Assembly: GCF_000346465.2 (NCBI RefSeq)
Contig: NC_034011.1
Span: forward strand, 1,090,636-1,154,635
Direction: 5' to 3'
Source of the DNA: Prunus persica
Lineage: Eukaryota > Streptophyta > Magnoliopsida > Rosales > Rosaceae
Length of the DNA: 64,000 bases
Shown here: one piece after another, positions 13,485-24,970 of the stretch
How positions within the stretch are numbered: the stretch's first letter is position 1
Layout: each line of letters starts with the position of its first letter
Notes under the pieces: model-generated
What the model was told of the DNA's origin: nothing
The model's input: the letters and a program-made list of their open reading frames with translations, nothing else
Databases searched by the model: none
Position numbers and translations under genes: made by a program

Positions 13485-14340
13485 TTTGGCATTTCAACCA
13501 CTTTTTACCTTGTAGTTTCAATTATGTTAATTTTGTTATTGTAATTTCATAATTGTAGCAATTTAAGGACCATTCTAATTTTCATCAAATTATTTTAACT
13601 ATTGTTATATATTTAGGGGTATTTTGGTCCAAACATGCATCCTCTCCCCCAACCCGCCAACAATCACGAGCAGTACCCACCCAACCCCAACTAGCCACCA
13701 CACCTTGTAACTGAATGCCAACACAACCTCCCAAGGCTGCCCCAACCCCAACAAATGCACAAGGCATAAGCTAGCAAGCCGAGAACTATGTTCCAATAGT
13801 TGCCTCAAGACCAACTGACATCTCCAAGCAATATGTACGAGATCGAGTTGGGAGAGAGAAGGCAAATTGAGGAGAGATTGGAAGTGAGACTTTTGGTGGG
13901 GGCTTTGGAGACCCGTTGTCCCTCTGATTTTAGCCCAATTATGTTTTGGGTTCCTTATGTTTTTGTTCAATTGTTGATTGTGTTCTTGTTGCTTTATTTA
14001 TTTATTTTAACATTCACTACTTTTCTTGCACAAATTGTTAAATACAAATAGATCTATGAGTCCATGATATCATAGGGTTGGGGTGGCCTTGGGAGGCTGT
14101 GGTGGCGGTTAGTTACAAGGGTATGGTGGCTAGCTGGGGTTGGGTGGTACTGTTCTTGAGAGTTGGTTTGTTGAGGAGGGGATGCAAGTTTGGACCAAAA
14201 TATCCCTGAATAGATAACAGAAGTTAAGAATAATTTGATAGAAATTAAGATTGTCTTTAAATTGTTATAATTATGAAATTACAATGGCAAAATTGACGGA
14301 ATTGAAACTATAGGGTCAAAAATGATTGAAGTGTCAAACG
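13485..14340. mobile_element. Fold-back element, about 265-bp inverted arms, upstream of IDH
   Basis: The arms at about 13485-13752 and 14074-14340 are inverted copies of each other. Shared blocks include TAGTTTCAATT, GTAATTTCATAATT, TATTTTGGTCCAAAC, CACCCAACCCCA, CTAGCCACCA and CCTCCCAAGG, with scattered mismatches. The loop of about 320 bp has no coding content I recognise. Such structures fit a MULE-type or other fold-back non-autonomous transposon. It ends about 190 bp before the isocitrate dehydrogenase start codon, so it forms most of that gene's upstream sequence. Confidence 0.75.
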
Positions 14341-14350
14341 TCTTTTGGCC

Positions 14351-14360
14351 ATAAATAAAA
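14351..14360 (+). promoter_or_regulatory. TATA-like box of the IDH gene
   Basis: ATAAATAAAA about 180 bp upstream of the start codon is the only TATA-like run between the fold-back element and the leader. Transcription would start near 14385. The leader then contains CT-rich sequence. Confidence 0.4.
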
Positions 14361-14528
14361 GAGCATATCAGTGGTGGGAGAGTGCCGTGTTCTTTGTTAA
14401 GTGTGTGCCTCTCACAGTCAAAGAGACTCAAAACCACTCAGCGACTCTCTGCCTTTAAAAAGAGTCGCAGATCCCATTCCATTCCATTCCTATCTACCTT
14501 CCTATCTACCTATCCAACCTATCGTCCC

Positions 14529-17500
14529 ATGGAGAAAACAATGGCTTTCCAGAAGATCAAGGTGGCCAACCCCATCGTGGAGATGGACGGTGAGATTTTC
14601 ATCTATTTGCTCCGATCTGATTGTTTCCATGGCCTATATGCACTAATTGATCATTTCGCCGATCCATTTCCATGCCTATCTGCTCATCTAACTGTACTGA
14701 TCGCTTCTGATTCGTTAGTCTTCTATGAGCAACTTCATAGTTCTATTCGATGACTGCTAAGCTTCATTTCTGCCGCCTCCAAAATGTTTGTTTGCTTTTG
14801 TCCTCCCAAAAGGTGGTGGCTTTTATTTTCATCTTTATTTTTACCATGTTTTATTCAGTAAAAAGTTTATTAAAAGAAAACCCATAAACCTGTAATGATC
14901 TTTTACAGTACCTGAATCTTTTCCCCCCATAAAACTACTAATTCGGCTACCTGAGATCATGATGACGACCCTTTAACTTGTCATTGAAGATCTGTACAAA
15001 ATAATTAGATCTATATACAGAGGATTTGTTTGATGAAGTTTTGATCTTGTGGATTTTATAAATAAAACGACATTGTAATTGGAATTTCCGGAGACTAGTG
15101 AATCTTTATCTTTCCCTATGCAGACCCTTTGTTTGAGCCTCTAAAACTATTGTTGAACTTGAATGAATGAAATGAAATGTGATTCAAGTGTTTTCCTGAA
15201 TTTATGTGTTGAATATTCCAAATTTATTGATGACATGTGCATAACACTAAATTGGTTGCGTCTCATATGTATTTTCCCAATGTCCTAAAATATGTCAATG
15301 TTGGTTATTCATTCAAAATTTTATGAAGATAATATGTTACAAATTACCGTGTGTACATGGGTTGAAGATATTTCACCTTCCCCTTTCTCATTCAATGTCT
15401 TTTGGTACAGGAGATGAAATGACGCGAGTTTTCTGGAAATCCATAAAGGATAAGGTGGCTACATCACACTCTTAAGGGCTCCCATCAATACTAGTTTTTC
15501 TCAATATATACTTTTTCTGATCAAGATAAAGATTGCTTATATGCTTATTACTTGTATCTGCAGCTTATTTTACCCTTTTTGGAATTGGACATCAAGTACT
15601 TTGACCTTGGTCTTCCTCATCGTGATGCCACTGATGATAAAGTTACTGTTGAAAGTGCAGAGGCTACTCTTAAGTACGTTTTATTTCAACTCTACTTGAA
15701 GTTCTACAAATGAATATTTATCTCTGAAGTCAACATTTCTATCTCTAATGTGGTGTGGGTTAGTGATTAGTGAGTTAGGATGGTGATTAGGCAGTACAGA
15801 AAGTTGTTTTATGCTACCCTTTTGGCCTTATGGAACCTCCTTCCTGCACCTTATAAAGACGGGGTGGAGGGTGAGAGAATTCAGTTCCCGAGTGCATTCA
15901 ATTCACATCATATGTTTGTGTACAAGGGGGAAAAAGAAGAAAAAAGGGAGCCTAAAGTATGTTTTTTATTTTCACGTATTATTATGGTATTAATTTTGCA
16001 TCTCTAACACTTGGTATTTTAGGTACAATGTAGCAATCAAATGTGCAACTATCACTCCAGGTATACACTACTGAAGAATTTAACACTTCTGTTGCCATAT
16101 TAATATTTTCAGTCAGCACTGAGAAATGGACGAATTCCATATTATTGTGGTTGTAATTAACAGATGAAGGTCGTGTTAAGGAGTTTAACTTGAAGAGTAT
16201 GTGGAGGAGTCCCAATGGCACTATTAGGAATATTTTGAATGGTTAGTGAACTGGCAACTATACATTTTCATCTTTTGAACAATTTTGTGGCTAAATTACA
16301 ATGGCTGCTGGCTTTTTCTACAGGTACTGTTTTCAGAGAACCAATTCTTTGCAAAAACATCCCTCGCCTTATCCCAGGTATGATAATTTCATATTGTGGC
16401 TCTATATTTTTGTTGGAGTAGAACCATGTTGATTGTTGCTGTTTCCAGGCTGGACAAAGCCAATATGCATTGGAAGACATGCTTTCGGTGATCAGTATCG
16501 AGCAACTGATGCTGTCATTAAAGGACCTGGGAAACTGAAATTGGTGTTTGGTATATATCTTTGCTTGAGACTAGGGGATTTGTATACATAAAATTTAATC
16601 TAGTTAGGATTATCTATTCAAAGTACATCTTGATAAAAATAAAAATAAAGTTCTTACATTCCTTTAGTTTCTTGTCTTATTACTTGATAAATGCTTGCAG
16701 TGCCAGACGGAAAGGATGAGAAAACAGAACTAGAGGTGTACAACTTCACAGGTGAGGGGGGAGTAGCATTGGCCATGTACAACACTGATGAGGTTTGGTT
16801 TGCTAATCCTTTCGTGTTTCCGTTGAAAGAACCTCTTGATATCTGTGAGTCACTCTGTTTGTTCCTTTTGTTGTATGTGTTTCTTCGGCATGCAGTCCAT
16901 CCGTGCTTTTGCAGAGGCTTCCATGACCACTGCTTATGAGAAAAAGTGGCCTCTTTATCTTAGCACAAAGAACACTATTCTTAAGAAGTATGATGGAAGG
17001 TATGCAGATTATAAATTACCCTGTTTTTAAGTATTTGACCTTTAACATTTTGACTTATCATTCTCTGACCTATCTATATTTTTGTTTGTTAATGAGATAA
17101 GATTCAAGGACATATTTCAAGAAGTTTATGAAGCCAAGTGGAAGTCACAGTATGAGGCTGCTGGCATATGGTAAGGACTGAAGAGCCTGATGATTTTATT
17201 TCATTTTTATTTAACATTATGGATCTTCAGGTTAAATTATGTTATTGACTATATTTTATTCGATTGGAAGGTACGAGCACCGTCTCATTGATGATATGGT
17301 GGCTTATGCACTTAAAAGTGATGGTGGGTATGTTTGGGCATGCAAGAATTATGATGGAGATGTGCAGAGTGATTTCTTAGCTCAAGGTTTGTATGGCAGA
17401 CTGTCAGCTAACTTTTGTTTCGTCTATCATCAAAGATTTCGTATGCAGAGGAATGCAATTTTTAACTTATGGTTCCATTGTAGGGTTTGGCTCTCTTGGA

Positions 17501-18200
17501 TTGATGACATCAGTACTGGTATGTTATAACTGTTTCATGTGTATACTCTCTCCCCCATCCCCTCTCCCGTCCTCTGTCAAGATTCTTTTTTGTCATGTGA
17601 ATCCTTGTACTTCACTTACTAGGGTATTTCATGGTTACAGGTGTGCCCAGATGGAAAGACTATAGAAGCAGAAGCTGCCCACGGTACAGTTACTCGGCAT
17701 TACAGGGTTCACCAGAAAGGAGGTGAAACCAGTACAAACAGCATAGCTTCTATCTTTGCTTGGACAAGAGGGCTTGCACACAGGTATGTTATAAAGTTTA
17801 CTTTCCAAGTTAGTGCTCCTTGTGGATATAAGGTTCATTGTTAAAATGATTAAATGTGTCTTCTTGACAGGGCAAAGTTGGATGACAATGCAAAGCTTTT
17901 GGATTTCACTCAGAAACTGGAAGAAGCTTGCATTGGAACTGTGGAATCTGGGAAAATGACCAAGGATCTTGCACTCATTATTCATGGACCTAAGTAAGTA
18001 TCAAAAAAATTATTATATCTTCATAATATATGTCTCTGCTGGTGTGTGGGTTATGTTTATTTATTTGTATGTCTCTATATGAGCAGTGATTTCATTTATA
18101 ACATGCTTATGTATGCTGCAGGCTTGCTAGGAACCACTACTTGAATACGGAAGAGTTCATTGAAGCTGTGGCAGAGGAACTCAGAGCAAGGCTTTCTTGA
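14529..18200 (+). CDS. NADP-dependent isocitrate dehydrogenase, cytosolic type, 15 exons
   Basis: Exons: 14529-14589, 15411-15454, 15564-15673, 16023-16060, 16164-16241, 16324-16377, 16449-16550, 16701-16792, 16896-16999, 17102-17170, 17271-17386, 17484-17518, 17641-17783, 17871-17993, 18122-18200. All are GT-AG and the phases close to 415 residues. The enzyme oxidises isocitrate to 2-oxoglutarate and CO2 with NADP. Visible family landmarks: [18 protein letters not shown] at the N-terminus, the substrate-loop region [20 protein letters not shown], and the signature [20 protein letters not shown]. The C-terminal part contains [20 protein letters not shown], which holds the NADP-contacting region. 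There is no plastid or mitochondrial presequence and the end (RARLS) is not a peroxisomal SKL signal, so cytosol is likely. The first ATG adds MEKT before the usual MAFQKI start (14541); either may be used. Confidence 0.95.
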
Positions 18201-19488
18201 AAGAATAGTTGTACGTGAGGGGTTTGCAGACTTGACTCTATGCATTGGTTGTTACTTCCTTGCCCATTTTATGCTTTATTTTTTCTGCTGTTTAGAAAAT
18301 TTATCTTATGCTTATGTAAAATAGCGTTAGCTAAAACCTGTCATAGGTGGCAACTTTTAATACACATGATCTGAATTTGATGTGAAATATGAATTGCCAT
18401 TTGGATATTGTTAGCTGCTCTTATTTCCTTGTGATTTTCATGTCTTCTGTAGAAACTGTCTTACCCTCTCCCTCTTTTCTTCATTTTTAGAAATATCTTT
18501 CTCATTTGATACTTGCATTTATGCATTTTTTTAAAAGTTAATGAGTGCTGGGTTTTGTTTCAGGGATAGACAACTGTGGACTTGTCCTTTTGTACTCCCG
18601 AAAGAAATAATGGAAGGCGGAATCTTTCCCCTCTGGTGGTTAGAGATGTTGACTCATCTGTTTTTAGTGTATTAGTTTCTTGTGCACAATTTAATTGCTC
18701 GACTCTTACTGATTTGAATGTTCTTTCTTCATCAGTTTGCTTCCGCAAGCAAGTTTGACCTTTTTCATGGCTAAGCCAATTTTAGTGATTTCCAGCAAGA
18801 AATCAAGTTTTAGAAGCTCTGTTTGCAAAAATGACATTTGAAAATCACCTCTGTGGTTTGTAGCCCAAGTGTGTAATGGTTCTGATCTTTTCTTGGCTAT
18901 TTCAAGAACAGACAACTTATGGTCTCTGAAGTTCATTTGAAATTTAGAACCATGCAATACAGTTCTGATCTTTTTCATTGGTCAGATTTCGATTCCCATT
19001 TCAACCGAGATAGGAAAGCTATGAGATTGCAATTGAAATTTTTGGTTTCCTGCTGCAAAAATTGCCTACTGCGGGCTTTTTTAAAACACAAATGTTGAAG
19101 AACGAAATTTTAGACTTGGAATTACTAAAACCAACAGAGGTTGTGTGTCTGATTTCCTTGCAAACAGATTTGAACAATCATTGGTAAATCCATATCCGGA
19201 AAAGGACATAGAATGGTTAAGCCTATTGATCTCCATGCCCTACTGCTACCGTAGTCATTAGGTATAAGATAGAATGTTGATTTTAAGTGCACTCTCCCTA
19301 TTTTCTCCATGCAGAACCCGCCGTATGGAGATGTAAGCATAAATGGAAATGTAGAACTTTTGTACATTCTCTGATGAGATGTAGGTTTGACATAACATTT
19401 CGGAGTATTGGAGTGTAATTTTAGGTGCCTGGATGTGTAATTGTTATTCAGATTGAGATGCTCTTATTCTCGCACGGTGATAAACCTG
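18201..19488. other. IDH 3' region and spacer
   Basis: Contains the 3' UTR of the dehydrogenase and AT-rich spacer. A good splice acceptor (TTTGTTTCAG ending near 18563) could belong to a 3' UTR intron, but no coding sequence follows. Nothing else recognised. Confidence 0.45.
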
Positions 19489-19537
19489 ACCTACATTTCT
19501 ATGACGATATTTATTGCGAGGCTCTAGTCATTTTCAG
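19489..19537. repeat. Left member of a direct repeat flanking the hAT/MITE block
   Basis: Sequence beginning ACCTACATTTCTATGACG and ending CTCTAGTCATTTTCA recurs in the same orientation at 21755-21792 with a few substitutions and a deletion of about 11 bp. It brackets the mobile block 19538-21750. Confidence 0.55.
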
Positions 19538-21098
19538 CAGGGGCGGTCCTACCCTAAGGGCAATACAATCAATCAAATTTCTTCTGTCTACTCAAACTCA
19601 ACCCACCAGGGGTGATCATACCCTAAGGATAGAGTAGGCAGCTGCCTACTCCATTTTTTGCCAAACGAAAAATTACCCAATACAATCAATTTTCTTCTGC
19701 CTACTCAAACCCAACCTACTCAAAATTTTCCCTTTAACAAAAACAGTATCCCCACCCACTCAAACTTTCTCCTTTAACAAAAACAATCAAAAGCAATATA
19801 AGCATGTGAAAGTTGTATGAATTTTTTTTTCAATGCTGACTAACATTGTGAATTTTGTTAGTGCTTCTGCTAAGCGCCGTAATAAGTTAAATTTAATTCG
19901 AAAAGCTCAACTCAAAGAGTAGTTGGATTCTTGGGAACTTGAGACAGGTAGAGGACTTAATCAAGGTCGTAGTTTGAAACGAGCTGGAGCCACTCGTTGG
20001 GGATCTCACTTTGCCTCTATTACAAGTTTGATGAGTTTATTTAAAGAGACTAAAATACTTCTCTAGGAAATCAATGATTATGGACCTAACCAACAATTTC
20101 GTGGCGATGCATGATGTATTTTGAGTTTGTGTTTTCATTTCTTTTGATGGATAAAATTATGGGATTAACCAACTTTCTTTGTCAAGTGTTTCAGACAAAA
20201 ACTCCAGATATTGTAAGTGCTTTAAACTTTGTTGAAAACACAAAATTACAGTTCTAAGATATGAGGGCACATGGCTGGGATGATTTATTCATGAGCGTGG
20301 TATCATTTTGTAAACAACATGATATTGATGTTCCTGATATGAGTTTTTGTTACATGATTGGCACACGTCGTTCTTGTCAACAAAAAGATTTTATTACAGT
20401 TAAACATTATTATCGCGTTAATGTATTTAATGATGTGATAGATTGCATGTTGAGGGAGTTAAATGACAGATTTCCAAAGCAAACAGTTGAACTTCTTATT
20501 CTTGGATCCTCATAATTCCTTCAAATCATTCAATATTGGGCATCTACGTAAACTTGTTGAGAAATTCTATCATACTGATTTCAGTCCAAGTGACTTGAAA
20601 GCTTTAGAAATTGAGTTGAACTATTTTCAAAATGATATTCATAGCCTTCCCTGCTTTAAGGACCTCACCACTCTTCCTCAGTTATGTCAACAATTGGCGG
20701 AAACAACTTTGGCAGAAAACTACCATTTGCTTTACAAGTTGATTCAGTTGGTGTTGACTCTTCCTGTTTCTACAGCAACAACGGAACGAGCTTTTTCATG
20801 TATGAGAATTATTAAGAATAGACTTCAGAGCACCATAGCTGATGAATTCCTTATTGATTGCATGATTCTCCACATTGAAAGAAAGTTTGCTAATAATATC
20901 GACAATTAAGATATAATTGAGGAATTTAAGATTTCTAAGCCTCGTAGGGTAAAGTTTTAGATTTAAATAGTTTAGTTTTGTGTTGCATTGCATTTACTCT
21001 TTGTTTTTTTTGTTAAGCTTTTATTTATGTATAGATATGCATACATTACGTCCCCCCTGACTAGATGTATCTTTTTATTTTTATAAATAAAATTCACT
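19538..21098 (+). mobile_element. Decayed hAT transposon (ZMYM1/TTF-type transposase relic)
   Basis: The left end CAGGGGCGGTCC is a typical hAT terminal repeat of this type. Two overlapping frames (20261-20515 and 20463-20909) give the C-terminal half of a hAT transposase: [19 protein letters not shown], then after a frameshift near 20510 ALEIELNYFQNDIHSLPCF and the dimerisation block LVLTLPVSTATTERAFSCMR followed by IIKNRLQSTIADEF. The N-terminal zinc finger and catalytic half are missing or scrambled. The right terminus is absent; a small MITE begins just beyond. A second, less complete copy lies at 50705-51810. Confidence 0.75.
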
Positions 21099-21110
21099 CA
21101 ATTTTTAGGT

Positions 21111-21285
21111 GGTGATTTTTCCACTCCCTTTTTATCCCCTACACTCTCTTTTGTTTTTTTTTTTAAATACTTTTTACTATAAGATAAAAAGGAGTGTAAT
21201 TGAACCAAAGAGGAGTGAGAACATACAATTTTTTTAAAAATGGAGTGTAAGTGGATAAAAAGGAAGTGGGAAAATTAGTACCCTT
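21111..21285. mobile_element. Small MITE with terminal inverted repeats
   Basis: The left end (TTTTTCCACTCCCTTTTTAT, then CACTC) and right end (AGTGTAAGTGGATAAAAAGG, then AAGTGGGAAAA) are inverted copies about 40 bp long. The element is about 175 bp and non-coding. It sits where the right terminus of the adjacent hAT relic would be expected. Confidence 0.6.
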
Positions 21286-22164
21286 ATTTTTTAATTAAAA
21301 TTTAGCTAAAAACACTAAAAACTATTTTAGGAGCTACTTATAAAATTTGAACTCCAACCATGCTCCCTAGGGAATCATAAATGATTTATTTCTTTTTTAA
21401 GTTTAGCATAAATGCTCCCTCTTCATATTAAAAAAAAAAATTGTGGTTAGCATTAAATAAATACTTAAAATAGCATTAAAGTAAAGCAACATTTAATTAT
21501 AAGGAGGCACTAGGAGTCATTTCTCTCTCCTTAGATTTAGGAGTTCCTAGAAGTCTCCCTATTTTAGGAGTTGGAGCATGTTGGATGTGGATTTTCTCAC
21601 TTCTTCCCTAAATTTTATCTAAGGAGGTAGTTTAGGAAATCCATTAAAGGAGGTCGGTTGAGTTCTAATGATAGTGTTACTTTCAACCATGAGTGCCATT
21701 GAATGGTACTTGAGTCCATAGGGCCATAATGTGGATGACGTCGGGATCAATCTCACCTACACTTCTATGATGATATTCTCTAGTCATTTTCACCTTTTGC
21801 TTGATGGAGATAGTCTCCTTAGGCATTTAAGAAGTTGGAAGAAAACTAGGCATTAAAGTGATAAAAAAAGATTACGTTTTTTTGTCAAAAGTAATCATAA
21901 AAGATTAGTTTGCAATTTTGAATGAGAGAATTGTTGCAACTTGCGTATTCATGAAGCCAGAAATGTTTTCCAGGAATGTTTGCAATTTGGCTATCTAGAA
22001 TAGATGCATTTCCATAAGCCAGAAAGGTTTTCCAGGAACCTTATTGTAATTGCTAGTGCTTCTTCTGAAAATACCTTTATATCCATAAGTACTTCTAAAT
22101 TATACTGCCAAAAACACTTATTGAACAGTTTTAGTCATTCCAGAAGCACTTCCATATGTATTTC
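21286..22164. other. Intergenic, possible further MITE debris
   Basis: AT-rich sequence with repeated GGAG/CTCC words (CCAACCATGCTCCCT near 21356 and GGAGTTGGAGCATG near 21560, in inverted orientation), suggesting another degraded inverted-repeat element. The right member of the flanking direct repeat is at 21755-21792. No gene supported. Confidence 0.4.
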
Positions 22165-22450
22165 TAGGGATGGCAATGGGTCGAGTAGGGGTCGGGTATA
22201 ACAATACCATTCCCGTCCCCGCTCTCCATCCCTGCCCCCGTCCTTGAACCCATCCTCGTTTAATAGTTTTTGGGGAATCCCTGTACCCGTCCCTGTCGGG
22301 GACTATCCCCCATACCGGCCTTGAATACCCGATTCTTTTTGCAAAAAAAATATTTATCATACATTTTAACATTAAGTTTCATATTAAATTATCATTCAAC
22401 ACATCCAAATTAACTATAAAGTTCAACCCAACTATTCAAAATCACATCAA
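22165..22450 (-). mobile_element. Truncated Ac-like hAT MITE
   Basis: Begins with TAGGGATGGCAA, a hAT terminal repeat, and is the inverted relative of 40340-40643, sharing the GGGGA-rich end and the following AT-rich block (ATTTATCATACATTTTAAC, then TTAAGTTTCATATTAAA). The opposite terminus found at 40072 is missing. An AT microsatellite follows near 22466-22485. Confidence 0.7.
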
Positions 22451-22690
22451 TTCAATTTGACAAAACATATATATATATATATATATTCCACCTATGGAAT
22501 TCAATTTGCTACAAGTTGCGTATTTCCACGCTTAAGTTGCTAAACAATGGAATTGTCAATTTCTCTTCTTAAATTCCCAACTTTTAGCTAAATTTCAAGT
22601 TATTTTCTTTCATCCAAACGAATGGTTAATGTAATTGCCAAGATTTAAAAGTCATTAGATAGCCGAGCGACTTTATTGGGATCTCTCTCT

Positions 22691-22722
<32 letters not shown>

Positions 22723-24067
22723 CTAGGATCCTTTTTTTCCCCCCGATTTTTGTTTATCGATAAGAGTAGTTTAGAGCATTATCTGTTACTATTAGGCCAT
22801 TAACCAAGTCTCTATCGTCCCCAGTATTTTTTACTTTTTCAAAGTTATTACCGTATAAAGAATTTAGCATTTTAACCTTTAATACTAGTGTTATACACAT
22901 ACGTACGTCTTTTTCAATACACGTCTTAAAGACTCAATTAAATACACATTTTTTTAAAAACAAATGTACAATACTCTTATTTTACACATACGTAAATATT
23001 TTTCATGTTTAATACATTTTTTTTATACAAAATTTTCAATAATACACAAAAAATTCACTTATTACACATAATTTTCACATATTGTTGAATAAGTATAATA
23101 TATATTAAAATATTATATAGTGGGTGAACTTTTCAGTTGTAATTTGCCAAAATTTTGAAGAATAAAACACGTATGTATTTAATTTGTATTTTTCCCGTTC
23201 CGTATTTTACTAACTATGAAAAAATTTAGTAGCACTAGAGAGAACGAGGTAGATCAAAGACAAACATTCCCACAAAAAAACAAAAAGAAAAAATTGAACT
23301 GTAAGATTCATTTACTGTGAAATTTCTATATCTTCAAAATATGCTTTAGATATGTTGAAACTAGCAAATGAATATCTACAAACTAATGCATTTTTTTTAT
23401 AAAAAAAATTTCTTTTAATAAAAAGTATCGTTGCGCTGCTATACCTTTTAAATGTAATGTATTTAATGCGTATTGCCGTAAGGCTATACTATGGCATTTT
23501 TTATAAAAACAAAATAGTATTGACGTGCGGCTATGCTAAGGTTTTTATTTATTTATAAAATAGTATAGTCGCGCTGCTATACGTTTTTTTGGACACGTGG
23601 TGTCCAAATCGATAGGCGCTTGGCGGGTGCTCTTTTTTTAAATTTTATATATAACTTTTTTTTCTTTTTAAAAAATAGTATAGCCGCTAGGCTATACTTG
23701 GGTTTTTATATTTTATATTTTTTAAAATAGTATAGACGGTCGGCTATACCAGTCTTTTTTCATTTATTCAGTTTTTAAAATAGTATAGCCGCACGGCTAG
23801 ACCCTGCTTTTTATTTATTTATGTTAGACCTTTTTTTTAACACGTTGTGTCCAAATCGCTAGGCACTAGGCAGGTCCTCTTTTCGTATTATATATATAAT
23901 GTAGCAGCGCGACTATACGTTCTTTTTTAGTTTTTAAGGCTATACCCTTCTTTTATTTATTTATTTAGTTTTACAATAGTATAGCCACACGGCTATACGC
24001 GGCTTTTTATTTATTTATTTAGTTTTAAAAATAGTATAGCCTCATGCCTATACAATTTATATATATA
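22723..24067 (+). repeat. Unclassified repeat with palindrome array, copy 1
   Basis: A head of about 450 bp starting CTAGGATCC and containing TTTATCGATAAGAGTAGTTT is followed by a field (about 23424-24053) with ten versions of the palindrome GTATAGCCG nn CGGCTATAC. These start near 23424, 23470, 23516, 23562, 23677, 23729, 23782, 23900, 23978 and 24033. Several are mutated in one arm only. AT-rich spacers separate them, and GACACGTGGTGTCC words occur between some. There is no coding frame. I cannot assign it to a known family; subterminal repeats of a non-autonomous DNA transposon are one possibility. Confidence 0.7.
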
Positions 24068-24480
24068 CTAGGATCCCTTTTTTTTAAAAAAAAAAAAAAT
24101 TTCCCTGATTTTTGTTGTCCAATAATAGTAGTTTAGAGCATTATCCATTACTATTAGGGCATTACTTGAGTCTCTATTGTCCCCTTTTGATTTTTAACTT
24201 TTCCAGAGTTATTACTCATATAAAGAATTTAGCATTTTCACCTTTAATAAGCGTATAATACATATAGTAAGTATTTTTCAATAATACATCCGTTTTATGT
24301 ACATATCTTAAACACTCGGTAAAATAACATTTTTTAAAAAGAGAACATACAATACAAATATTGTACACATGTATGTATTTTTCATGTTTAATACACGTGT
24401 TTAGAGCATTATCAATTACTATTAGGCCTAATCGCTCGGCAGGCACCTTGACGCTAGGTGGGTCCTCTTTTTTCTTTTTT
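24068..24480 (+). repeat. Second head of the palindrome-array repeat, without array
   Basis: Starts again with CTAGGATCC and repeats the order seen at 22723: a poly-T/poly-A tract, CCTGATTTTTGTT, AGTAGTTTAGAGCATTATC, AAAGAATTTAGCATTTT and ATGTATTTTTCATGTTTAAT. It ends near GGTGGGTCCTCTTTTTT. No palindromes follow. It is a tandem partial copy of the unit before it. Confidence 0.65.
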
Positions 24481-24970
24481 CTTTTTCATAATGAATTTTA
24501 GAAAATCCATCGAATCATTTTGGTCACATTGAATTAGATCTTCAAACATCTATAATTTTGAAGATAATAATTTTTATTTAGAAACCTAAAACATTTTCAT
24601 TTTAGTTTTCATTTTCTGGGTATGACATCTTTTTATTTGAAGGGCTAAAATAAGATAATGGACGCCATATATCTTTATATTACAATTTGATTTCTCAACT
24701 GATAACCAAAAGTATCTTATTTTATGTTACACAAAGAAAAAGAAAAAGAAAGATCAACCGTTCCATGTCCAAAAATACAGCATTGTGTGTGCCCACAGTG
24801 GCGGGGGCTTCCCCTTTCCTCCCCTAGCACTCCAAAAAATTAAATAAGGACACTTACGTTGAACTATACAAGTGCCCAAAAAAAAAAACAAAAAAATTAA
24901 AGACATTTCACAAAAGAACTTCACATTAGGTAGAAGAAATCACTGACAAGAGGAAACAATCAAAATGCCC
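24481..24970. other. Downstream region of the ABC1-like kinase gene
   Basis: AT-rich, contains the presumed 3' UTR of the minus-strand kinase gene. No repeat structure or reading frame recognised. Confidence 0.45.

Noticed and set aside
14382..14528. In-frame N-terminal extension of isocitrate dehydrogenase upstream of 14529
   Set aside because: It would need a GTG start and reads as CT-rich leader; family proteins start at or near MAFQKI.
22723..24067. CRISPR-like array of palindromic repeats
   Set aside because: The host is a plant, the repeat is only the 20-bp palindrome, spacers are of irregular length and AT-rich, and there are no cas genes.
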